Assembly: GCA_047632755.1 (NCBI GenBank)
Contig: JBLIDT010000003.1
Coordinates: forward strand, 156,256-220,255
Reading direction: 5' to 3'
DNA from: JAKVAV01 sp047632755
GTDB taxonomy: Bacteria; Bacteroidota; Bacteroidia; Flavobacteriales_D; Cryomorphaceae
DNA length: 64,000 nucleotides
Shown: positions 8,965 through 17,179 of the stretch, piece after piece
Position numbering within the stretch: the first letter of the stretch is position 1
How the letters are laid out: each line of letters opens with the position of its first letter
Position numbers and translations under genes: made by a program
Notes under the pieces: generated by a model
Seen by the model: only the letters and a program-made list of their open reading frames with translations
What the model was told of the DNA's origin: nothing
The model's database searches: none

Positions 8965-9462
8965 CTATATCTTCCCTATCCTAACATCACTAGTCTCGCA
9001 TCTATACTGTCTCTTGGCGTCATCTTCTAGCCACAACACCACTGAGAGATTTCCCTCTCCCATTTCCTTTTTGCCTAGGCGCAACATATTGTTCGAACTA
9101 CCCATAGATGGCCCTAGCCATTCATTGTGATCAAAATCCTTCCCTTGGTAAACCATGTCCGAGCCGAAACTCACTCTTACCTTTCTCAATTTGAATTTTC
9201 TAGTGTAGGTGCCTAGATCTTCAAAGTCTTCAACGACGAGATTGATTGAGATAATGAGTTCTTCCTCTTTTGCATCTGAATCCTCGTGGACAAAGGCTCT
9301 GACATCCCAATTAACAACCCTCTGATCTACTGAATAGACACACCGATTAAAGGATGCTCTTTTTAACTTCATGGATGATGTCTCATAAGAGCATCCGCAC
9401 ATAAAGAACAGGGGAAACACTAGCAGCAATAAACTTCTAGCTCTTTTAAGTTTTATGCTCAT
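8965..9462 (-). CDS. Predicted lipoprotein of unknown function
   Basis: About 165 residues from the ATG at 9462. The open frame reaches 9537, but only this start puts a lipoprotein signal at the N-terminus (MSIKLKRARSLLLLVFPLFFMCGC, lipobox Cys24, split here at the lipid-modified Cys). The mature part is a soluble, mixed beta-rich domain with many charged residues (EEELIISINLVVEDFEDLG) and no recognisable family. It is likely anchored in the outer or inner membrane facing the periplasm. The gene is solitary, between two gene-poor stretches. Confidence 0.7.
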   Translation of the reverse strand: MSIKLKRARSLLLLVFPLFFMCGCSYETSSMKLKRASFNRCVYSVDQRVVNWDVRAFVHEDSDAKEEELIISINLVVEDFEDLGTYTRKFKLRKVRVSFGSDMVYQGKDFDHNEWLGPSMGSSNNMLRLGKKEMGEGNLSVVLWLEDDAKRQYRCETSDVRIGKI

Positions 9463-9537
9463 CCAAATAATCTTAGAGTTAAGTAACTCGTGAAATGGAT
9501 TCTCCATCGCACATGAAAACAGCCTAATTTGAATCAT

Positions 9538-10130
9538 CCGATCCTCTAATCTTGAACGTTAAGATGCTGCTTTAAGCTCCGAGCCATTAAATTACTCAAA
9601 AAAACAGTGACAATTGATAAACACTTCTTCTTTGCTCTCTCGAGAAAGAACAGAAAATCAAATAAAAAGGCTGCATAGAATGAATAGAAAATGAACCAGA
9701 ACGCTGTCTGAAAGAAGAAAAATCAAAAAATCCTTCTCCAGAAAGAAGATAAAATCGAAAATTAGTCACTTCTAGAAGAGATGATCTTTGCATGTATCGC
9801 ATACCACTTTGGTAGTGGTATTGTTTCGTCTGAAAAAATTATTCTTGACTTTTTTTTATTCAAACAACTAAGGGTTAAATGCAAATAGCAATATCTGGTT
9901 ATCAAAAAATAAAGGGGCTATTTCAGAGAGTTTTAAACCGTTCGTTCTTTTATGCCGCTCAAGTATTTCCGTTTGGTTTTTGACTTTAGCTCGATACTGA
10001 TGCCAAATGCTCTCCAACCCTCTCTGCTCAGCAGGTAACTCTGACCATGCGATTCTATCTTTATATCCTCCACGCAAAATCATTTGGACACATCATTCGT
10101 CACGAATAAAATACTCACGCAGAAACTTAT
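9538..10130. other. Gene-poor stretch with one possible small ORF
   Basis: Positions 9590-9840 are strongly A/G-rich on the plus strand, and the minus-strand frame there (68 codons) is low complexity and probably not coding. A small inverted repeat ataccac/gtggtat lies around 9801-9821. The only plausible gene is the 71-codon minus-strand ORF listed at 9868-10083. The TTG box of the promoter for the DUF3494 gene begins at 10131. Confidence 0.5.
9868..10083 (-). CDS. Small hypothetical protein
   Basis: 71 residues starting MILRGGYKDRIAWSELP and containing a charged helix (ESIWHQYRAKVKNQTEILERHK). The composition is protein-like, unlike the neighbouring low-complexity frame, but I do not recognise it and there is no clear ribosome-binding site (Bacteroidota often lack one). 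It could be a genuine orphan small protein or the remnant of a longer gene. Confidence 0.35.
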   Translation of the reverse strand: MILRGGYKDRIAWSELPAEQRGLESIWHQYRAKVKNQTEILERHKRTNGLKLSEIAPLFFDNQILLFAFNP

Positions 10131-10161
10131 TTGCTGGCGCAAAAAACTAGGGCTACCTTTG
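10131..10161 (+). promoter_or_regulatory. Bacteroidota-type promoter upstream of the DUF3494 gene
   Basis: TTG at 10131-10133, a 20-base spacer, and TACCTTTG at 10154-10161 match the -33/-7 pattern TTG-N19-21-TAnnTTTG of the main sigma factor in Bacteroidota. It implies a 5' UTR of about 255 bases before the ATG at 10425. A second -7-like box, TATATTTG (10327-10334), has no matching TTG. A 12-codon frame (MKKLYSTLKAES) lies within the leader. Confidence 0.6.
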
Positions 10162-10424
10162 CAAAAAACAGCTAAGTAAGACCTAAATTTTTCTCTCTTT
10201 ATTTGATTCGCTACTTATAGAGTCTATATAAAAATTAACTCATGAAGAAGCTATATTCTACGCTAAAAGCCGAAAGTTAAAAGACGAACACCAAACCTTT
10301 TAAACCTATTTAATCTCTCAGGATATTATATTTGATTTGTAACACATAGACGAACCTATTTGATTTAGGTGCGTAACATATCGCAAATATAGTACCTTAA
10401 AAAGTCAATTTAAACAGCTTGTTT

Positions 10425-12344
10425 ATGAACCACGAATTAAAAAGCTCAGCATTATTCGCTTTGCTTTTGTTTTTACCATCTCTTCTTTTCAGCCAAACGA
10501 TTGGACTGTGTTCCCTTTCCTCTTTTGAAGCTTATACTGGTTCGGGAGCAGTCACAAATTCAGGAATCTTTACTGGCGATGTAGGCACCAATAGCGGAGT
10601 CTTAACTGGATTTGATGACCCAGATTTTTCTGGCTCTGTATACAATAATGATGCTGTAACTTCTGAGGCCAGAATAGATTTACTTAGGTTATACATTCAG
10701 CTTAGTAATATTTTTGTCACACATCCTGGCACTCATGCTGCCGCTTTTGGATCTGGTGAAACTATTACGGCTGGAACCTATTCTGTAATTGGCGCTGGAT
10801 CTTTAGGTGGAATGCTCACTCTAGATGGAGAGGGAGATGCGGATGCTGTCTTTGTAATAAAATTTAAGGGAGCATTTACAATTGGAGCAAGTTCGACGAT
10901 CATTTTAAGCAATGGAACACGAGCCTGCAATGTTTTTTGGATTGCTGAAGGTGCCATTGCTGTTGCGGCTGGCAGTGATGTAAAAGGAACTTTACTTTCA
11001 CATCAAGGAGCAGTTTCTCTTGCTGCAAATTGCAATATAGAAGGAAGGTTGCTTGCCACAGAAGGAGCAATAACTGTTGGAGCTGGCAATACTGCCTCTG
11101 CACCAATGGGGCCTATTAGTATTCCAACGAGCTGTTCAGCCAACTGCACACCCGCCTCTGCGGTTAATGTTTTAGGAAGTGTTGGGGATTTCACCCTTTT
11201 CACGAGCCTTGGTGCTGTGTCAAATGCGGCTTCGTCTGGTTTTATTGGAGATGTTGGCACACATGCTGGTGCTATAACTGGAATGGCCACTTCGGTTCAT
11301 GTTGGAGCTAGTCATACGGCAAATACGACTACCGAAAAGGCCAAAATAGATTTAGTCTCTGCTTATGATAAACTTATTCTTATACCAAATACACATACCT
11401 CACACCCCCCTTCTTTTGGGGGAGGAGAAACCCTATTTGCTGGAGTTTACTCTATTGGAGGAGCAGGATCGCTAGCAGGAACCATCACGTTAGATGGTCA
11501 AAATAATCCTGATGCAGTTTTTATTTTTAAATTTAATGGGGCTTTCACAACAGCGGCACATTCAAAAGTGATTTTTACTAATGGAACCCTTCGTTGCAAT
11601 GTTTTTTGGATCTCAGAAGGAGCCACTGATATGGGAACTTTTACTTTTATGAAAGGCACTGTTCTTGCTCACGGAGGAGCTTGTACTATGGCGTCAAATG
11701 GAATTTTAGAGGGACGAATGCTTTCTACAGGTGGTGCAGTAGGATTTAGCACGGGCACTGCCTACAACGATCCCGTTTGCTGTTTAGGGTCTCTTTTGCC
11801 ATTGCCCATTGAGTTGTTAAGTTTTACCGCCGAAGCACAAGATGCATCCGTTCAGTTTAATTGGGCCACAGCTACCGAAAGCAACAATGATTATTTTGAT
11901 ATCGAGCGCTCTACCGATGGCATTTATTTCAATTCAATCAGGAATATAGATGGTGCAGGAAATAGCACGCAAACTATACACTATTCGACCTTTGACCGCT
12001 GGCCTTTGCCCGGAGTCAATTACTACCGTTTAAAACAAACGGATTTCAACGGTGCAACCAGCTATTCTAATATTAAAGCAGTAGAATTTAGTGATAAGAA
12101 TAATTTTGATCTGGACATCTTTCCAAATCCATCGTCAGGAGAGACAACTTTTTATAGCGCTGAAAGCTTCAAAAACGCAAATCTAATAGTTTACAATTCT
12201 TCTGGACAGGCAGTAAAATTTGCAGAAAATATTTTTGGGATGACTTTTACATTGAACTGTGAAAATCTATCAAGCGGGCTGTACTTTGTTAAGTTGTTGC
12301 AAGACGGAATAGTCGTAGCGACTGACAAACTAGTCCTGCAATAG
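10425..12344 (+). CDS. Tandem DUF3494 (ice-binding-like) protein with T9SS sorting domain
   Basis: 639 residues from the ATG at 10425; the TTG at 10419 is less likely. The signal peptide ends near FSQT. Two DUF3494 domains follow (about residues 28-225 and 245-455), each with the hallmarks GDVGT, a GAGSLGG-type turn, LDG...DAVFxxKFxGAF, and CNVFWI.EGA, which form the beta-solenoid of ice-binding proteins. A fibronectin-like linker with the LPIELLSFTA motif, common before T9SS tails, is followed by a type A sorting domain (FPNPSSGETTF; end TDKLVLQ). DUF3494 proteins bind ice or act as surface adhesins; here export by T9SS is predicted. Ice binding cannot be proven from sequence. The gene is monocistronic. 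Confidence 0.9.
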   Translation: MNHELKSSALFALLLFLPSLLFSQTIGLCSLSSFEAYTGSGAVTNSGIFTGDVGTNSGVLTGFDDPDFSGSVYNNDAVTSEARIDLLRLYIQLSNIFVTHPGTHAAAFGSGETITAGTYSVIGAGSLGGMLTLDGEGDADAVFVIKFKGAFTIGASSTIILSNGTRACNVFWIAEGAIAVAAGSDVKGTLLSHQGAVSLAANCNIEGRLLATEGAITVGAGNTASAPMGPISIPTSCSANCTPASAVNVLGSVGDFTLFTSLGAVSNAASSGFIGDVGTHAGAITGMATSVHVGASHTANTTTEKAKIDLVSAYDKLILIPNTHTSHPPSFGGGETLFAGVYSIGGAGSLAGTITLDGQNNPDAVFIFKFNGAFTTAAHSKVIFTNGTLRCNVFWISEGATDMGTFTFMKGTVLAHGGACTMASNGILEGRMLSTGGAVGFSTGTAYNDPVCCLGSLLPLPIELLSFTAEAQDASVQFNWATATESNNDYFDIERSTDGIYFNSIRNIDGAGNSTQTIHYSTFDRWPLPGVNYYRLKQTDFNGATSYSNIKAVEFSDKNNFDLDIFPNPSSGETTFYSAESFKNANLIVYNSSGQAVKFAENIFGMTFTLNCENLSSGLYFVKLLQDGIVVATDKLVLQ

Positions 12345-12738
12345 ACAGTTCCGACTAGAATAAGTAAAGTCCTAAAGAGCACAACAGACTTACGTTCGAA
12401 TTAGTCACCGACTAGCAATTCAGGAGATGAAGTGAATTGATATTCGAAGTTTGATTGCCTCAGTTGTTATAGGGTGATTTGAATTTGATTGCAAGTTTTG
12501 AATGTTGCAATTGGTTCATTTGGAAAGTTAAATTTCTCTATTCTAGTATACTCCAGTAATTGAAACTTCTCTATGCGGGCAGTTTTTTCCGCTTTCTCTG
12601 GAAGAATCTCATTGTATTCTATCCTGTTGATATGATTTATCAATTCTGCAGCAAAAAAAGCATAAACCGAAATTGATAAGCACCCTTTATGCCAGTTCTC
12701 TTTGTGCATAGCTGACTCTAAGACCCAATAAGGAGATT
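12345..12738. other. Convergent intergenic region with a possible small ORF
   Basis: It separates the DUF3494 gene (plus) from the arsenic cluster (minus). The only candidate gene is the 80-codon minus-strand ORF at 12467-12709. No clear terminator hairpin with a T run is seen; gactag motifs at 12347 and 12412 are too short to count. Confidence 0.4.
12467..12709 (-). CDS. Small hypothetical protein downstream of arsC
   Basis: 80 residues (MHKENWHKGCLSISVYAFF...), with a helical charged middle (NRIEYNEILPEKAEKTARIEKF). It lies 29 bases downstream of the arsenate reductase on the same strand, so it could be the last gene of that operon. In related clusters one would expect an Acr3 arsenite permease here, and this ORF shows no resemblance to one. 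It could equally be a relic. No family recognised. Confidence 0.35.
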   Translation of the reverse strand: MHKENWHKGCLSISVYAFFAAELINHINRIEYNEILPEKAEKTARIEKFQLLEYTRIEKFNFPNEPIATFKTCNQIQITL

Positions 12739-13371
12739 CTAATTATTGAGTAGCTGTTCTTCCACTTCTGAGAACACATAGAGCATCTCCGCAGCTATTT
12801 GCAGACTTCTTTCAGCGTAAATCTCTGCTTGTTGCGGGGTCTCGTCAAAGACCTTGGGGTCTTCGTAAGTCACAGGAATACGCACCTCAGCACCTGCGAT
12901 AATGGGACAAGCTTCATCGGCTTGCATACACGTCAGTATCGCGGCAAAGTCCGATTTGGGATTGAATTGGTTATCCCATTTTTTGGAAAACCCGATAACG
13001 GGAGGTTCATTCTCTGCGTGCTTGATGGCGTAAATAGGATTCTCTGTTGCTGCGATGGTCTCTAGTTGAAACCCCATACTCTTCAATGTTTCTGCTACCA
13101 TCGGAAATAGCGCCGTGCTTTCGGTTCCTCCCGAATAGGTGAACACATTCCCTACTCCACAATGGTGGGCCATGGCTTGCGCCCAAACTTGAGAGAGATG
13201 GCTCCTGCGCGAATTGTGCGTACAAATGAAGTTGAGGCGGATGGCGAGTCCACTGCTTGCTTTGGATCGGATATAATCGATCAAAGGCTGTAGAATATCT
13301 CTGCGTTCTTGAGGTACCGCTTCTATGCCAATCTTAGATACGAGGTTTTCCAGTTGAGGGATTAAGGTCAT
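12739..13371 (-). CDS. arsC: Low-molecular-weight phosphatase-type arsenate reductase
   Basis: 210 residues. A CX5R active-site loop, CTHNSRR with Cys50 and Arg56, sits in a short strand after a 40-residue N-terminal helical extension. The tail includes the YEDPKVFDETP segment, holding an Asp typical of arsenate-reductase/LMW-PTP relatives. The predicted role is cytoplasmic reduction of arsenate to arsenite. Bacteroidota copies of this form are usually annotated as protein-tyrosine-phosphatase, so a phosphatase role is the alternative. A 27-base gap follows the DUF6428 gene, consistent with one arsR-led operon. Confidence 0.82.
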   Translation of the reverse strand: MTLIPQLENLVSKIGIEAVPQERRDILQPLIDYIRSKASSGLAIRLNFICTHNSRRSHLSQVWAQAMAHHCGVGNVFTYSGGTESTALFPMVAETLKSMGFQLETIAATENPIYAIKHAENEPPVIGFSKKWDNQFNPKSDFAAILTCMQADEACPIIAGAEVRIPVTYEDPKVFDETPQQAEIYAERSLQIAAEMLYVFSEVEEQLLNN

Positions 13372-13398
13372 TTGGGATTGGTGTTATCAGTGAATGAA

Positions 13399-13866
13399 TT
13401 AACAGCAACCGCCGCCAGGAGCGCAGTCATTGGCAGATTGCAACTGTGATACTTGCACTTGCGGTTTCTCTTCAGGGATACCGCAGCTGTCTTTTGCCAA
13501 ACAATCCGTTTGCTTTGTGGTGAGCACGAAGTTGGTTCCGTCAAAGTCCAGACCGAATTTGCCGATGGACTCTGCTTGGTATTCCACTTCGATGTCTAGA
13601 TCTTCTATCGCCAACTTGCTTTGCGAAAGCTCGATGATCTTTAGCAGCCTTTCGGGATGCAAGCGGTGGTCGTAGTCATTGGCATTCCAAAGCTGAAAGT
13701 TGACAACTTCTTCTTTTCGTTCTACACCGCCACAATCGATAAAGTGTTTGGTGACCTTTCCCACCTCCGTAACGTGAAAATGATTCGGAACCAATTCTCC
13801 ATTTGGCAATTGAAAGGCAATCATATTCAATTGGTTCAGGGCTGTTTTAACTTGTGATAGTTTCAT
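13399..13866 (-). CDS. DUF6428 family protein of the ars operon, Cys-rich tail
   Basis: 155 residues. The body (FQLPNGELVPNHFHVTEVG, then FQLWNANDYDHRLHPERL) fits the DUF6428 family, which I know mainly from arsenic clusters of Bacteroidota. The C-terminus adds several cysteines (TDCLAKDSCG, then a final CAPGGGCC) that could bind arsenite or another thiophilic metal; this is inference. It sits between arsR (33-base gap) and arsC (27-base gap) on the same strand. No biochemical role is established for the family as far as I know. Confidence 0.78.
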   Translation of the reverse strand: MKLSQVKTALNQLNMIAFQLPNGELVPNHFHVTEVGKVTKHFIDCGGVERKEEVVNFQLWNANDYDHRLHPERLLKIIELSQSKLAIEDLDIEVEYQAESIGKFGLDFDGTNFVLTTKQTDCLAKDSCGIPEEKPQVQVSQLQSANDCAPGGGCC

Positions 13867-13899
13867 GAGTATCTATTTAATGTTCTTAAGTAGTCTTTT

Positions 13900-14229
13900 C
13901 TAGCAGCAGGTTTCTTTAGAAATGTCTTGATCTAAAAATCGAAGCATTACGCCTTTCATTTCCGTCCATTTATCGGTGTCAATACAGTAGCACATGCTCG
14001 TTCCTTCTATATTCCCCTTGATTAACCCAAGGCTCTTCAATTCTTTTAGGTGCTGTGAAATAGTGGGTTGCGCCAGTCCGATCTCGTTTACTAAATCCCC
14101 ACAAACGCAGGAATTGATTTTAAAAAGATGCTCTAGAATGGCTACTCTAGCAGGATGTCCGAATGCCTTTGCAAACAAGGCTAACTCGTTTTGCACATCG
14201 GTAAATATTTCTGTTTTGGCCAGACCCAT
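13900..14229 (-). CDS. arsR: ArsR/SmtB-family metalloregulator
   Basis: 109 residues, winged helix. The HTH lies at about residues 44-65 (GDLVNEIGLAQPTISQHLKE). Cys41 and Cys43 (SCVCGDLV) occupy the classical ArsR metal-binding position before the recognition helix; extra cysteines occur at 80, 82, 108 and 109 (end ETCC). It is predicted to repress its own operon and release DNA on binding As(III) or Sb(III). First gene of the cluster arsR-DUF6428-arsC, with a promoter-like element immediately upstream (14251-14281). Confidence 0.88.
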   Translation of the reverse strand: MGLAKTEIFTDVQNELALFAKAFGHPARVAILEHLFKINSCVCGDLVNEIGLAQPTISQHLKELKSLGLIKGNIEGTSMCYCIDTDKWTEMKGVMLRFLDQDISKETCC

Positions 14230-14250
14230 AAGTTCTTTATTGGTTTATTG

Positions 14251-14281
14251 CAATATTACGATTAATGATAGAGCGACGCAA
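14251..14281 (-). promoter_or_regulatory. Candidate promoter of the arsR operon
   Basis: On the minus strand TTG (14281-14279), a 20-base spacer and TAATATTG (14258-14251) fit the Bacteroidota promoter pattern with one mismatch in the -7 box. It ends 22 bases before the arsR ATG. The ArsR operator is expected to overlap it, but I see no strong palindrome. Confidence 0.45.
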
Positions 14282-14343
14282 GTGGAAAGCTTGAAGAAAA
14301 TTTGAGTCTAGCGCAAAATACCCGATTAAAACAGACCAATTAA

Positions 14344-15579
14344 TTATTTTGGCAGCGCCTTATTCAAAGGTTTCAACACCCATATAAGGGCAACAATCAT
14401 CATCAGAGCTCCAACTGCAAATGGTGCACCAGCAAAGTCGGCAATGGCATTCTCTCCCGAGAAAATGTAGAAGGTATAGGTCATCAATGGCGGACCTAAG
14501 ATCGAGGTCAAGCTCATAATACTGGTAAGTATCCCCTGGAGACGACCTTGCATCGTGTCGGGCACCAAGTTGGACATGATTCCTTGCAACGTTGGAGCTG
14601 CAACTCCGCCCAGACAATAAGGCAAGATATAGGCGAACATCATCCACTCGCGATTGGCAGAAGCGAAAAGGATAAGGCCCAGCGACCAAAGTGACATTCC
14701 GACGATTACGGTAAGCTTCTCTCCTATGGCTCGCACCACGTATTTTACCAAGCCGCCCTGAACAATGGCCACGACTATTCCCACCACTGCGAGCGAGTAA
14801 CCCACCGTGGCTTCATTCCATTCAAAGCGATACATGGTGTAAAAGGTCCAGGTAGACTGGATGGCGTGTCCCGCAATGTAAATTAAGAAGAAGGGAATCA
14901 TAAATCCAAGCAAAGCAGGAAACGCTTTGAAGTGCTTAAAGGTGGAAAAAGGATTGACCATTTTCCAGTTGATCTCAGCAATGCGCTTTTCGGGTGGCAA
15001 GCTTTCGGGCAAAACAAAAAAGCCGTAGAGGAAATTGACCAAGCTCAAACCTGCCGCGACCAAGAATGGCACTCTCACACCGTATTCGGCAGTTAGTCCC
15101 CCTATGACTGGTCCAAGAATAAACCCCAATCCGAATGCTGCACCGACCAAACCAAAGTTCTGGGCTTTTTTCTCAGGAGTACTGATATCGGCAATGTAAG
15201 CTGTGGCGACGGTAAAACTGGCTCCTGTGATACCCGCCAAGAGTCGCCCTACAAATAGAAATGCGATGGTTGGTGCCCAGGCGTGAAAAATATAATCAAT
15301 TCCCAACCCCAGCAGAGCTATCAGTATAATTGGTCTTCTACCATATCGATCGCTCATGGCTCCCAAAACGGGCGCAAAGAAGAACTGCATAAAAGCGTAG
15401 GCTCCGATCAGCCACCCACCAATTCGAGAGGCCTCGCTGAGTCCTAGACCCGACAATTCGGTAAGTAGTGTAGGAAATACGGGAATGATGATCCCTATCC
15501 CGATCACGTCGATCAAAATCGTGATGAAGATAAAGATTAGAGATGCTTTCGATCCTTTGCGCGACAACCTTGAAATCAA
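14344..15579 (-). CDS. MFS transporter, TCR/Tet (drug efflux) family
   Basis: 411 residues with 12 predicted membrane segments. The MFS motif A GAMSDRYGRRP occurs at residues 73-83 between TM2 and TM3, and the antiporter motif C region GLGFILGPVIGG in TM5. These place it with TetA-like proton antiporters that export drugs. It lies 114 bases upstream of arsR on the same strand, so it might be co-regulated, but arsR has its own promoter-like element and no arsenic link for this family is implied. Substrate unknown; tetracycline export should not be assumed. Confidence 0.85.
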   Translation of the reverse strand: MISRLSRKGSKASLIFIFITILIDVIGIGIIIPVFPTLLTELSGLGLSEASRIGGWLIGAYAFMQFFFAPVLGAMSDRYGRRPIILIALLGLGIDYIFHAWAPTIAFLFVGRLLAGITGASFTVATAYIADISTPEKKAQNFGLVGAAFGLGFILGPVIGGLTAEYGVRVPFLVAAGLSLVNFLYGFFVLPESLPPEKRIAEINWKMVNPFSTFKHFKAFPALLGFMIPFFLIYIAGHAIQSTWTFYTMYRFEWNEATVGYSLAVVGIVVAIVQGGLVKYVVRAIGEKLTVIVGMSLWSLGLILFASANREWMMFAYILPYCLGGVAAPTLQGIMSNLVPDTMQGRLQGILTSIMSLTSILGPPLMTYTFYIFSGENAIADFAGAPFAVGALMMIVALIWVLKPLNKALPK

Positions 15580-15817
15580 TTAAGAATTTGACAATTAAGA
15601 ATTCAGAATGACTTAAAAGTCAAAACAGTCCCAATTGTTCAATGATCTATTTTAAGGACCAGGCGGCAAATGTACTTTTTCTATAGTCAATTGATGTAAA
15701 CAACAGATTACCAATGAAGCATCAACCTCCATGATAGCTGTCATGTCAGATCGTCGCAATTAATCTGATTCTCCCATTCCAAATGAGAGTTCATGAAAAT
15801 TTTAAACACTCAGTTTA

Positions 15818-16336
15818 CTAATACTCCGTGATCGGATGCAATGCCTTCTCCCCAAGGGTTTCAATGAGAATTTTATTCAGCGCTTCGTCACAACTTTGTG
15901 CATCTCCGTGCATTTTATCCAATGTTTCGGCGATGTGAGGCATCCCCAACTCTAAGGCATAAGTGCGGCAGGTTCGGTACCCCGAAATATCGTGGTGCTT
16001 AATGTGCTGGACAGCAACTGCGATTCCTACATCGATTATTTCTTCGTCAACCGAGCGGCTGATCACTTCCATCGCTTCATGAATCAGAGCTTGAGTTCCT
16101 TCGCAGGTTTCGCCATCGGCAGTGCGCTCAATGGCGTCAAAGATTTCAGGAAGCTCGTGCATATGTTCACGGTTGTTTAGCACAACAGAAGAAATAATTT
16201 TCTTGAGTCCTTGATCAGTAATACGGTTGAGCAATTTAGGCAAAAATACATCTTGCTGCTTAGCAGCATCGTATCGGTCACGAAGTTGCTCGGTGAATAA
16301 GTCTTTCAGATTAACTATGGTGGATCCTTTTTCCAT
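15818..16336 (-). CDS. YciE/YciF-type ferritin-like protein (DUF892)
   Basis: 172 residues, all helical. It starts with the family's typical MEKGSTIVNLKDLFTEQLRD segment and contains repeated Glu/His helix positions (NNREHMHELPEIF, EEIIDVGIAVAVQHIKHHDISGY) expected for a four-helix ferritin-like bundle with a di-metal site. The family is linked to stress responses and has been proposed to have ferroxidase activity; the true role is uncertain. It is a single gene; the preceding 240 bases are AT-rich non-coding with aattaagaatt micro-repeats. Confidence 0.8.
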   Translation of the reverse strand: MEKGSTIVNLKDLFTEQLRDRYDAAKQQDVFLPKLLNRITDQGLKKIISSVVLNNREHMHELPEIFDAIERTADGETCEGTQALIHEAMEVISRSVDEEIIDVGIAVAVQHIKHHDISGYRTCRTYALELGMPHIAETLDKMHGDAQSCDEALNKILIETLGEKALHPITEY

Positions 16337-16407
16337 GATACTAGTTTTAGGTGGTTTACTACTACTCTAAATGTAGTGATAGTAAGCCAACTAAAACAGG
16401 AGGAAAA

Positions 16408-17166
16408 TCAACCCTTGGTCCGGTAAAGGTCTTTGAGTTTTGCATACTTTAAAAAGACGGAATGCGCTGAATTTCTAGCAATCACATATCCATAAAATCC
16501 GTCGCGGAAACCGCCTTTGATAATCATATCACGAAAAAAACGAAAAGCGGGATTTACAATGAAATTGTACCATTTGGCGTTCTTTCCGCGCTCATAAAGC
16601 ACCTGCGCTTTGATGGACGAAAACTTGTTGATCGTGTCCAAGTGTTGGTCAATGGTATAAAAGGAGTAATGCAAGAGATTACCTGTCAGACGCGCCGTCA
16701 TACTGCCCTTGTCCAACTCACATTTGTCGTGGGGATTGCGACCAGCCCAGCGTGCCTTTCGTTTGTCGAATAGACGCAGTTTCTTATCGGGATACCAGCC
16801 CGTATGATGAATCCACTTTCCGCAGTAGTTGGTAAGGCGGTTCATCTCGTAGCCAGTGGCAATGAAATTGTTCTTGGCCTTGAGAACGGAATCCTTCAAC
16901 TCAGCAGAAAGAGCTTCATCGGCATCCATAGAAAGCACATGATCGTACTTGGATTGCGTAAGGGCATAATTCTTTTGTTCAATGTACCCGCCAAAAGCGT
17001 TCTGAACAAAACGAACACCTTTCTCTCGACAGATGGCCTCTGTTTTATCAGTAGAGAAACTATCCACTACAACAATGTCCTCGACCACACCTTTTAGGCT
17101 ATCAAGGCACCGACCGATGTTTCTTTCCTCATTAAACGTTATGATAACCGCTGAGATGGGAGTCAT
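16408..17166 (-). CDS. Family 2 glycosyltransferase (WaaE/KdtX-like)
   Basis: 252 residues. The N-terminal GT-A fold has VIITFNEERNIGRCLDSL (residues 8-25) and the DxD-type nucleotide-sugar site MDADE (Asp81/Asp83). The C-terminal part (NPAFRFFRDMIIKGGFRDG) is characteristic of the WaaE-like lipopolysaccharide-core glucosyltransferases. It probably transfers a hexose to the lipid A core or another envelope glycan at the inner face of the membrane. The gene follows the S9 peptidase with a 13-base gap and closes the minus-strand run mscS-corA-peptidase-GT. Confidence 0.87.
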   Translation of the reverse strand: MTPISAVIITFNEERNIGRCLDSLKGVVEDIVVVDSFSTDKTEAICREKGVRFVQNAFGGYIEQKNYALTQSKYDHVLSMDADEALSAELKDSVLKAKNNFIATGYEMNRLTNYCGKWIHHTGWYPDKKLRLFDKRKARWAGRNPHDKCELDKGSMTARLTGNLLHYSFYTIDQHLDTINKFSSIKAQVLYERGKNAKWYNFIVNPAFRFFRDMIIKGGFRDGFYGYVIARNSAHSVFLKYAKLKDLYRTKG

Positions 17167-17179
17167 AATTCGGTTTTAG

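Noticed and set aside
9596..9802. 68-codon minus-strand ORF
   Set aside because: Low-complexity Phe/Ser/Arg sequence from a purine-rich stretch; no start signal.
14360..14689. 109-codon minus-strand ORF within the MFS gene
   Set aside because: Same-strand frame shift of the transporter gene; composition rich in Ser/Arg/Cys with no hydrophobic pattern. A shadow.
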